Below are positions 45,842-53,761 of a stretch of DNA of 64,000 bases, in pieces. The DNA lies in the NCBI RefSeq assembly GCF_030056575.1, contig NZ_JASHHX010000001.1:1-64000 (forward strand), read 5' to 3'. Below the pieces are notes generated by a model, which saw only the letters and a list, made by a program, of their open reading frames with translations, was not told where the DNA came from and searched no databases. Source of the DNA: Rhodoblastus sp. 17X3 (GTDB taxonomy: Bacteria; Pseudomonadota; Alphaproteobacteria; Rhizobiales; Beijerinckiaceae). How positions within the stretch are numbered: the stretch's first letter is position 1; each line of letters opens with the position of its first letter. A program made the translations under genes and the position numbers.

Positions 45842-48670
45842 ATGGAAAAGTCGGCGACGAAAACTCCTGGTAAGCGCGTGTCGGGCGAGTCCAATTCTGC
45901 AAGCAACTCCCCGGACCGCCTTAATATCCTCCTGGTCGCGCATAAATTTCTGCCTTTTATTGGCGGAATCGAAATGCACACGTTCGAGGTCGGGCGACGA
46001 ATGGCTGCACGGGGCCATAATGTGCGGGTCCTTACGGGCGATCCCACAGGCGAGTTGCCCCGGGAAGAGATCGTATCGGGGATACGCGTGACGCGCGTCC
46101 CGGTCTATCCGCAATCCAGCGACGCTTTCTTCGCCCCGGAGCTTTACCGCGAGGTTTTGCAAGCGGATTCCGACATCGTCCATGTTCAGGGCTTTCACAC
46201 CTTCGTGCCGCCGATCGCGCAATTGGCGGCGATCCGCAAGAAGGCTCCCTTCGTCATGACCTTCCATAGCGGCGGCCATTCGTCGGATTTCCGCAATCTG
46301 ATCCGGGGGGTTCAGCGCGAAGTGCTAAGGCCGCTCATCAAGCGCGCCGACAAGCTGATCGGCGTATCGGAATTCGAGGCGGATCTGTTTTCGCGCACTC
46401 TTCGGATCCCGCGCGAAAAATTCATCGTCGTGCCGAACGGCGCCGAGATCGAGCCGGGGGATGAATCGTCGGCGCTGGATCCGGCGTCGCCGCTGATCGT
46501 GACGATTGGCAGGCTGGAGCGCTACAAGGGACATCATCGGGTCATCCGGGCCTTCGCGGAAGTCCTGAAGACGCGTCCCGGCGCGAGGCTGCGCGTCCTC
46601 GGCGAGGGGCCGTACAAGCAAACGCTGATCGAGACGGCGCGCGAGCTGGGCGTCGAAGACCGTGTGACGATCGGCGGCATCCCGCCCGAAAATCGCCGGC
46701 ACATGTCGAACTTCCTCGCCGGAGCCTCGGCGGTCGTCCTGCTGAGCGACTACGAAGCCCATCCCGTGGCGGCGCTCGAGGCGATTTCGCTCGGACGCGC
46801 CGTTCTGGCCAGCAATTCGACCGGCTTCGTCGAAATGGCCGCCAAGGGCCTTCTGCGCACGATCGATCCCGACGCGCCGCCGGCTGAGATCGCCCACGCC
46901 GTGCTCGATCTCATCGACTGCCCGCCCGGCCGCCCGCCGAATGTGGAGATCGCCAATTGGGACGATTGCACGAGCAATCTCCTCGACATCTATCGCGTCG
47001 TCATCGGGGCCAGATCGGGTCGCGCGGCAAAACCGGCGGCGCCCTTGGCCTCCCTGGCGCCCTTGGCCTCGCTGCCGCCCATGGGCTCCGTGGCCGCCGC
47101 GGAAATCCGCGAGGAATTCCGGCAAGGATTCGCGGATGACATCCCTGCGGCGGCGCCGCAACCGGCTCCCGTCAATGAAGGCGGTTTCATGCCGAAATCC
47201 GCCAGGTCGAACAAGGTGAAAAGCACCTCGCTCGTCGCGCTGGGCCTCGCCGCCGGGTTTGTCCTGATTTGCGCCGACGGAAGGCCGGCCTACACCCCTG
47301 CCATGGCCGGACAGGAAAGCGGAGCCAAGCGTCCCGTTCAGGCGCAGGCGGACCAGTCGTCGCCGGCCGCGCCCGTGACCGCCGTCTCGTCAAACGCAAA
47401 CGCGGCCGCGACGCCAATCGTGTCGCCTGCGCAGGATTGCGCGCAGAAGGATGCCGCCGATCAGACCGGGAACAGCGGCAAGGGCGTCGCGATCGGTCGC
47501 GGCGACAAGGTGAAGATGTCTTTCTACGAAGTGCTGCCGACGCAAGACGGCAAGTGGGGCGGCGAAAGGCAGCATCAGGAGCCAGCGAAAGCCTTCCAGT
47601 TGCGTGCGGAATTGTCCGCCGAATATATCGTCCAGGACGACGGCGCGATCTCGATCCCGATGCTGGGGCAATTCAACGCCGCGGGCCGCAGGACGGGCGA
47701 CTTTCAGCGGCAGGTCGAATGCGCCTTCGACGCCTTTCTGGGGCGTAAGGGCTTCGTCAACGTCCTGAGCGTCGTCAATCCGCCGATCTATGTAATCGGC
47801 CAGATCAAGAACGCGGGCAGCTATGATTATACGCCCGGCATGACTGTGCTGCACGCCGTCGCGCTCGCGGGCGGTTTCGACAAGGCGCCGGTCGAGCCAT
47901 GGGTTGTCGCCGAGCTGACCCGCGAAACAGAACGGCTGCAAACCGCGCTCGACCGCGCCATGCGCATGATGGCGCGCAGCACGGCGATCGAAGCCGCGCG
48001 CACGACGGGGCGGCCGGCCATCCCGGCTGAACTCGCCAATCTCGCCGGCCAGGAGAAGGCGAAAGCGCTCGTCTTCAATGAGTTCGCGCCGCGCCGCGCG
48101 GAAATGCAGGCGCTCGCCTCGGACGAAGCCTCCATGAAGGGCGCGGTCGAATCCGCCTCAGCCGAAATGGAATTGCAACAGGCGCGCCTGCCGATCCTGA
48201 ACCAGTCGATCGAACTGAGGAAGGAGCGCGTCGCCAATCTGAACAAGCTGATGAACTCGGGCACGATCGCCCGGCCGGTGCTGATTCAGGCCCAGACGGA
48301 ATTGATGGAAGTCCAGGATCGCAATCAGCAGACTCTGAATTCCCTCAATCTGGCGCGCGACCGCTACAACCAGGCGCGCCAGCAATTGCAGGCCCGTCAG
48401 GACCAGGCGGAGGTCAACGCCCAGAAGGACGCGAGCGAAGCCCGCGCCGAGGCGACCATCGCGGCGGGAGAAAGCGACGCCGCGGCCAATGTGCTGAGAG
48501 CTATGGCGCGGACGCGGCTTTCGACGCCGGGGGCTCTCGATACGGAATTCGTGATCGTCCGGCGCCAGGGAGAAGGCGTCGCCCAGTTTACCGCCACGGG
48601 CACGACCGTGCTTCAGCCGGGCGATCTCGTCCAGGCGCGGACCCGTCCGGCGCTCAACGCGAAAGACTAG
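45842..48670 (+). CDS. Fusion: GT4 glycosyltransferase + polysaccharide export (OPX) protein
   Basis: 942 residues in one frame. Residues ~25-400 are a GT4 glycosyltransferase (FLPFIGGIEMHTFEVGRRM; E-x7-E in DYEAHPVAALEAISL). After a Pro/Ala linker a membrane segment lies at ~460-478 (SLVALGLAAGFVLICAD), then an OPX (Wza/ExoF-like) domain ~548-640 (IGRGDKVKMSFYEVLP, EYIVQDDGAISIPMLGQF), an SLBB-like part (PPIYVIGQIKNAGSYDYTPGMTVLHAVALAGGF) and a long coiled coil ~690-900. GAGG supports the ATG at 45842. The ATG at 47189, with GAAGGCGG before it, could start a separate OPX protein with its own signal peptide. Either a true fusion or two products from one frame. Confidence 0.8.
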   Translation: MEKSATKTPGKRVSGESNSASNSPDRLNILLVAHKFLPFIGGIEMHTFEVGRRMAARGHNVRVLTGDPTGELPREEIVSGIRVTRVPVYPQSSDAFFAPELYREVLQADSDIVHVQGFHTFVPPIAQLAAIRKKAPFVMTFHSGGHSSDFRNLIRGVQREVLRPLIKRADKLIGVSEFEADLFSRTLRIPREKFIVVPNGAEIEPGDESSALDPASPLIVTIGRLERYKGHHRVIRAFAEVLKTRPGARLRVLGEGPYKQTLIETARELGVEDRVTIGGIPPENRRHMSNFLAGASAVVLLSDYEAHPVAALEAISLGRAVLASNSTGFVEMAAKGLLRTIDPDAPPAEIAHAVLDLIDCPPGRPPNVEIANWDDCTSNLLDIYRVVIGARSGRAAKPAAPLASLAPLASLPPMGSVAAAEIREEFRQGFADDIPAAAPQPAPVNEGGFMPKSARSNKVKSTSLVALGLAAGFVLICADGRPAYTPAMAGQESGAKRPVQAQADQSSPAAPVTAVSSNANAAATPIVSPAQDCAQKDAADQTGNSGKGVAIGRGDKVKMSFYEVLPTQDGKWGGERQHQEPAKAFQLRAELSAEYIVQDDGAISIPMLGQFNAAGRRTGDFQRQVECAFDAFLGRKGFVNVLSVVNPPIYVIGQIKNAGSYDYTPGMTVLHAVALAGGFDKAPVEPWVVAELTRETERLQTALDRAMRMMARSTAIEAARTTGRPAIPAELANLAGQEKAKALVFNEFAPRRAEMQALASDEASMKGAVESASAEMELQQARLPILNQSIELRKERVANLNKLMNSGTIARPVLIQAQTELMEVQDRNQQTLNSLNLARDRYNQARQQLQARQDQAEVNAQKDASEARAEATIAAGESDAAANVLRAMARTRLSTPGALDTEFVIVRRQGEGVAQFTATGTTVLQPGDLVQARTRPALNAKD

Positions 48671-48748
48671 TTTGCCGCGAGCCGCCCATCGCGAGCGGTC
48701 GATACTCGAGGTTTCATCTGTTCTGGAAGTCAAGTGTAGGAGAGCATC

Positions 48749-49525
48749 ATGCAAAACGCGTCATATGCAGGCTCAACAGCGTTAGCGGCGAACCCCGCCA
48801 ATTCCAACTTGACGTCGAATATGCCTTTGCCTCGCGTTTCGCTGGTGGTCCCGACGCTCAACGAGGCGGAGAACCTGGCCTGGCTGTTGCCGCGCCTGCC
48901 GTCCTGGATTTTCGAATTGCTCATCGTCGACGGCTGCTCGACCGATGGCACGGTCGAGGTCGTGCGCCGGCTCTATCCGGGGGCGCGCATCATCACTGAG
49001 AAACGCCGCGGCAAGGGCGTCGCGCTGATGACGGGTTTCGAGGCCGCCGCCGGCGACATCATCGTCATGCTCGACGCCGATGGATCGATGGATCCGGAAG
49101 AGATCATTCTCTATGTCGCGACGCTGATGTCGGGCGCCGATTTCGTCAAGGGCTCGCGTTTCATCCAGGGCGCCGGCACGGTTGACATGACCCTGATCCG
49201 GAAGCTCGGAAACTGGGGCCTCACCATGGCCGTCCGCACGCTCTATGGCGGATCCTTCAGCGACCTCTGCTACGGATATGTCGCCTTCTGGAAACGCTGT
49301 TTCCCTGTGTTGCGCTCGGACTGCTCCGGCTTCGAGGTCGAGACGATCCTGAACATCAAGGCCCTTCAGAACAAGCTGAAGATCGTCGAGGTCGCCAGCT
49401 TCGAATCCGTCCGCATCCACGGCGAGAGCAATTTGCGCGCGCTGCCCGACGGCTGGCGAATCCTGAAAGCCATCCTGCGGGAACGGGTCACGCCAAAGGC
49501 CCTGGCGCCGGCGCCGGCGGAATAG
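48749..49525 (+). CDS. GT2 glycosyltransferase
   Basis: 258 residues. VSLVVPTLNEAENL, LLIVDGCSTDGT, KGVALMTGFEAAAGD and the DXD region IVMLDADGSMDPEEI are typical of dolichol-phosphate-mannose-synthase-like GT2 enzymes; it lacks C-terminal membrane helices. It probably transfers a sugar to a lipid carrier or glycolipid at the inner membrane. AGGAG lies just before the ATG at 48749. Confidence 0.88.
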   Translation: MQNASYAGSTALAANPANSNLTSNMPLPRVSLVVPTLNEAENLAWLLPRLPSWIFELLIVDGCSTDGTVEVVRRLYPGARIITEKRRGKGVALMTGFEAAAGDIIVMLDADGSMDPEEIILYVATLMSGADFVKGSRFIQGAGTVDMTLIRKLGNWGLTMAVRTLYGGSFSDLCYGYVAFWKRCFPVLRSDCSGFEVETILNIKALQNKLKIVEVASFESVRIHGESNLRALPDGWRILKAILRERVTPKALAPAPAE

Positions 49526-49636
49526 CTTCGACCGATTTCGAGGCCATGTCCCGAGTCTTTCTGGTTCCGAGTCTTTCAGGTCCATCGAATTGGCTCGGAA
49601 GATCTTATTGCGCGATGCTTCAGGAATGACGTGAAA

Positions 49637-51667
49637 ATGTCGAGCGCTCGTCGCCCACTTGTTCTGCAGTTCATCGACGGGGCGTTGGGAACGGGCGCTC
49701 GGGCGTCCTACCAGCCGCCCTCCCGTCGCGCGGGAAAGTCTGGCGTCTGGCGGCTGATAATGCGGTGGCTCGGCATTGGCGCGGTTCAGCCCGAGGCGGA
49801 TGCGCAGATCGATTCCGGCGGGCTGATCTGGCCCCAATTGCTGGCGATCAATGTGGCTGCGGCGCTCGTGCTTGCGGCTTGCGCGGCGAACGCCAGCCGG
49901 GTCGGCCAGTCATGGGCCGTCCCCGGGTTTTATTGCTCCATCGCCCTGATGTTCGCGCCCATCGCGGCGCGGCTCGTCCTGGTGAATGTTTCGCGAACGG
50001 AACGCATCGCCAATGTGATGATCGTCACGCTCGGCCTGTTCGCGTTGCGCGTCATCCGGGCGCCCGTCGTCTTCGTAGGCCATGACGAATATCTCCATTG
50101 GGTCGGCGCGCAGCAGATCATGGAAGACCGACATCTGTTTGCGGCCAATGTGCTGTTTCCCATAGGCCCCTATTATCCCGGCCTCGAAATCGTGACGACG
50201 GCCTTCGCCAATCTCTCCGGTCTGTCGTTCTTCGCGTCTGCGATCCTCGTGCTGATGGTTGCGCGCTCCCTGTTCATCGGCGCGCTGTTCCTTATCTACG
50301 AACGGATCTCGGGCTCGGCCCGCGTCGCGGCGCTCGGCTGCCTGTTTTACATGGGTTCGTCCACCTTCGTCTTTTTCGACACGAATTTTTCTTACGCCAG
50401 CCTCGCCATGTTCCTCCTGACCCTGGCGCTGCTGCTGGATCTGAGGCTTGGCGACGATGGCGGCCGCTGGCTCTTGCGCCTGCCGCTGTTCCTGGTCGCC
50501 CTCTTCGCCCTGTCCATGACGCATCATGTCACCGCCTATGCGCTGGGGTTCCTGCTGCTCGGCTTTTTCCTCGTCGAGGCGATCCGGCGCGATCCGGGCA
50601 AGGGGACCTTGTGGCGCTGCGGCGTCACGGCGGCGCTGGCGGTGCTCGTTCCCGTGCTGTGGTCGAAAGCGATGGGCAATCCGGGCGCCGGCTATCTCGG
50701 ACCTGTCTTCCAGAACGGGCTTCGGGAAGTGTCGCAATTCATCCTGCATCTGGGCGAGTCGAACCGCAAATTATTCACCGGCGACGATGGCGTCGTGGCG
50801 CCGCTCTGGCAAAGGGTCCTGACGCTGGGATCGGTCGGCTTCATCTGCGTGGGGCTGGCGCTGGGGTTCTTTCGCAGCCTGTCCTGGGCGGGGCTTTTCA
50901 GCCGCCGCAGTCCCTCGTCATGGCCGGCGATCTTTTGCTGGAGCAACAGCCGGCACATCCTGCTGACGCTCATCACCATCGGCTATCCGGTCAGCATGGT
51001 TTTCCGAATGACCCGAAGCGGATGGGAAATCGGCAATCGCATCGGTCCTTTTGCCTTCCTCGGCGTCGGCCTCGTGCTCGCGATCTGCGTAACGAGCCTG
51101 TTGCAGGGAAAATCTGGCAATGTCCTGCGCGCCGCCGTGATCGGCGCAGCGATGACGGTCATCCTGATCGGCGGAATCATCAGCTCGGAAGGTCCGCGCA
51201 TTCTGGTGCCCGCGCGCTATCAGGTCTCGGCGGACGGCGCCTCGATCGAGCCCATGGGCATCCGCGCGGCGGAATGGACCAAGGAATGGCTCGGCCCCGG
51301 CAATCGTTTCGCCGCCGATCGCGTCAACCGTCTGCTGCTTGCCGGCTTCGGGCGCCAGCTTGTCTCGACGACGCTCCAGCACGGCTATGACGCCGGCGTC
51401 ACGCTGGCCGCGCCGACCTTCGGCGACGAGGAGCTGGACGTCATTCGCAAGCTGGGAATGGAATATCTCTTCGCGGACCTGCGCCTGACCACGGGACGGC
51501 CGGTCGTCGGGGCCTATTTCGACGGCGCGCGCGCCGACGAGATGCTCGACGCGCCGCCTCTGCCCGCCGCGACGTTCAAATATGACTCCATCGAGGGCGT
51601 GAACCGCATCTTCGATAACGGCTATTCGATCATCTATGACGTGAGGGCGCTCAGTGGACGACCGTAA
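49637..51667 (+). CDS. Multispanning membrane protein, GT39/polymerase-like
   Basis: About 676 residues with 10 or more membrane helices (~75-500) and a soluble C-terminal part. After the second helix it has VFVGHDEYLHWVGAQQIM, where the Asp-Glu pair recalls the acidic loop motif of GT-C enzymes (GT39/GT83). LSMTHHVTAYALG lies further on. GT-C enzymes use lipid-linked sugars on the periplasmic side; a role as sugar transferase or polymerase of the polysaccharide is plausible. A GTG at 49631 is an alternative start. The next gene overlaps its end. Confidence 0.65.
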   Translation: MSSARRPLVLQFIDGALGTGARASYQPPSRRAGKSGVWRLIMRWLGIGAVQPEADAQIDSGGLIWPQLLAINVAAALVLAACAANASRVGQSWAVPGFYCSIALMFAPIAARLVLVNVSRTERIANVMIVTLGLFALRVIRAPVVFVGHDEYLHWVGAQQIMEDRHLFAANVLFPIGPYYPGLEIVTTAFANLSGLSFFASAILVLMVARSLFIGALFLIYERISGSARVAALGCLFYMGSSTFVFFDTNFSYASLAMFLLTLALLLDLRLGDDGGRWLLRLPLFLVALFALSMTHHVTAYALGFLLLGFFLVEAIRRDPGKGTLWRCGVTAALAVLVPVLWSKAMGNPGAGYLGPVFQNGLREVSQFILHLGESNRKLFTGDDGVVAPLWQRVLTLGSVGFICVGLALGFFRSLSWAGLFSRRSPSSWPAIFCWSNSRHILLTLITIGYPVSMVFRMTRSGWEIGNRIGPFAFLGVGLVLAICVTSLLQGKSGNVLRAAVIGAAMTVILIGGIISSEGPRILVPARYQVSADGASIEPMGIRAAEWTKEWLGPGNRFAADRVNRLLLAGFGRQLVSTTLQHGYDAGVTLAAPTFGDEELDVIRKLGMEYLFADLRLTTGRPVVGAYFDGARADEMLDAPPLPAATFKYDSIEGVNRIFDNGYSIIYDVRALSGRP

Positions 51668-52436
51668 CGCCGCCGCGACCCCTTATGTTCTTGGCTGGCT
51701 CGTCGCCGCAGCCGGCGCGATCGCGCTTGTCTATTTCGGCTTCAGGCCGGCTCTTGCCGTCGCCCTGGTCTTCGTCCTGCCGGGATTTCTGCTGCTGCAA
51801 AACGTCCGGCCCCAGCCCATGCCCAGTTTTGAAAGCGCCATACTGACGCTTGGCGTGAGTGTCGCCTTGGTCATCATCCTGGCGCTGGTCCTGCACAGGT
51901 TCAACGCCCTCGCGCCTTCAGGATGGGCGCTTCTGCTGCCCGCCTTCTGCCTTGGGGCCTGGCTGCTGTCGCGTCGCAACGCCGCTGACGCGCAAGCGGC
52001 GCCCGAGGGAGCGCCCCGGCGTCGGCTCGCCATCAATCCCTATCAGGCGGCGAGCCTTTTGACGGTGTGCGGGCTGGTCGCGTTTGCGCTTGTGACGGCC
52101 CGCAATGGCGCTCTCGCGCACCAGCAGTTCGCCTATACGGAATTCTGGATCACACCCTACGACGGCCGCGACCATCACCGGGTCGTCATCGGCGTCCACA
52201 ACAAGGAAAGGCAGACGGTTAGCTACGATCTCGAGCTGACGCTCAACGGCAAGATCGTCGCGCGCCACACCAATCTGGTTCTTGCCGACAATGAACAGAT
52301 TGTCGAGCAGATGACGGCGCCCGACGACGAAGCCAGTCCCGAACAGCGAATTGAAGCGCGGCTCTTTCGGAATGGATCACAGCCAGTCCTTTACCGCCGC
52401 GTTTCCTTGTCCAAGCCAACAGTGGGGGTGCGGTAA
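51654..52436 (+). CDS. DUF1616-like membrane protein
   Basis: 260 residues, GTG start within the end of the preceding gene. Four hydrophobic segments in the first 155 residues, then a strand-rich domain: YTEFWITPYDGRDHHRVVIGVHNKE, TVSYDLELTLNGKIV. This matches the DUF1616 plan (membrane helices, then a FTEFY-type domain). The function is unknown; such genes accompany surface-glycan clusters. Its stop overlaps the next start (TAATG). Confidence 0.65.
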   Translation: MDDRNAAATPYVLGWLVAAAGAIALVYFGFRPALAVALVFVLPGFLLLQNVRPQPMPSFESAILTLGVSVALVIILALVLHRFNALAPSGWALLLPAFCLGAWLLSRRNAADAQAAPEGAPRRRLAINPYQAASLLTVCGLVAFALVTARNGALAHQQFAYTEFWITPYDGRDHHRVVIGVHNKERQTVSYDLELTLNGKIVARHTNLVLADNEQIVEQMTAPDDEASPEQRIEARLFRNGSQPVLYRRVSLSKPTVGVR

Positions 52437-53707
52437 TGCGTGTCTTGATGCTCGCCCAATTCTTTCCGCCGGTGATCGGCGGCGAAGAGCGGCATGTCTT
52501 TTCGCTGAGCGAAGCGCTGGTCGCCCGCGGCCACCAGGTGGCGGTCGCGACCATGCCCCACCCGGATCGCGCGCCGGTCGAATATCTGAACGGCGTCGCC
52601 GTTCACAGCCTGCAAGGCTCGATGCAGCGAGCCTCGGCGCTGTTCAGCGAAGAGGAGCGTCCGCATGCGCCGCCCTTCCCGGATCCGGAGCTGACATTTC
52701 GCCTCAGCCGGCTGGTTTCGAAATTCAAGCCGGACGTCGTCCACGGCCATAACTGGATGATCCATCAATATCTGCCGCTGAAGCTGGCCAACAAAGCCAA
52801 GCTCGTGTCGACATTGCATGATTACAGCTTCACCTGTTCGATCAAGACTCTTCTTCGCAATGGCGACTATTGCAGCGGACCGGGGGTGGCTAAATGCCTT
52901 TCCTGCGCGGGCGCGCATTTCGGCCTCGTCAAGGGACAGGTCACGGCGGCCGCGCATTTCCTCACCAAGCCGCTGCTTCACCGCGGCGTCGATAATTTTA
53001 TAGCGGTCAGCCACGCGGTCGCGGAAAAATCGGGGCTGGTCGACGGTTCGACCCCGTATAGCGTGATCCCGACTTTCATCCCGGACGATCTGGGCTCCCC
53101 TCCGGCCTCGATCGATCCGAGATTGCGCCAGCTTCCGCCCGACGGCTACCTGCTCTTCGTCGGCGATCTGAACCGCCACAAGGGCGTGCATATTCTGCTC
53201 CAGGCCTATGCGCGGCTGGAGCGGGCGCCGCCGCTGGTGCTGATCGGAAGGCGCACGCCGGGGACGCCGAACGAACTCCCTCCGAACGTCTTCCTGTTTG
53301 AAAGTTGGCCGCATCACGCGGTCATGCACGCCTGGCAGAGATGCCTGTTCGGCCTTGCGCCTTCCACATTCATTGAGCCGTGCGGCACCATTGTGATGGA
53401 AGCCAATGTGGTCGGCAAGACCATGATCGCCGCCAATCACGGCGGGCTGGCGGAGCTGGTCGAACACGGCCGCAGCGGCTTGCATGTCGTGCCGAGCGAC
53501 GCCGGCTCGCTGGCCGAGACCATGCAACTGCTGATCGACTCCCCGGACCTGCGAAGAAGGCTGGAGGAGGGCGCCCTCGCCAGGGCGGAAACCTTCAAGG
53601 CCAGGTCGGTTGTGCCCAAGATCGAGACGATCTATGGCAGCCCGAACAAGGTCCGGCAGCCTGGAGGCGGCGCAGCGCGCGTCGCGCACATGTCGCATCA
53701 ATCGTGA
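52436..53707 (+). CDS. GT4 glycosyltransferase
   Basis: 423 residues. N-terminal MLAQFFPPVIGGEERHVFSL, acceptor-side VVHGHNWMIHQYLPL, donor-side LFVGDLNRHKGVHIL and the E-x7-E motif in FIEPCGTIVMEAN are those of GT4 retaining glycosyltransferases. It transfers a nucleotide-activated sugar in the cytosol during repeat-unit assembly. A cysteine cluster (DYCSGPGVAKCLSCAG) is also seen in some GT4 members. Confidence 0.9.
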   Translation: MRVLMLAQFFPPVIGGEERHVFSLSEALVARGHQVAVATMPHPDRAPVEYLNGVAVHSLQGSMQRASALFSEEERPHAPPFPDPELTFRLSRLVSKFKPDVVHGHNWMIHQYLPLKLANKAKLVSTLHDYSFTCSIKTLLRNGDYCSGPGVAKCLSCAGAHFGLVKGQVTAAAHFLTKPLLHRGVDNFIAVSHAVAEKSGLVDGSTPYSVIPTFIPDDLGSPPASIDPRLRQLPPDGYLLFVGDLNRHKGVHILLQAYARLERAPPLVLIGRRTPGTPNELPPNVFLFESWPHHAVMHAWQRCLFGLAPSTFIEPCGTIVMEANVVGKTMIAANHGGLAELVEHGRSGLHVVPSDAGSLAETMQLLIDSPDLRRRLEEGALARAETFKARSVVPKIETIYGSPNKVRQPGGGAARVAHMSHQS

Positions 53708-53761
53708 CGGCGCTGACGCCGCCGCCATGATTTCGTCGTTCAGGCATCGGGAATCAAAACC

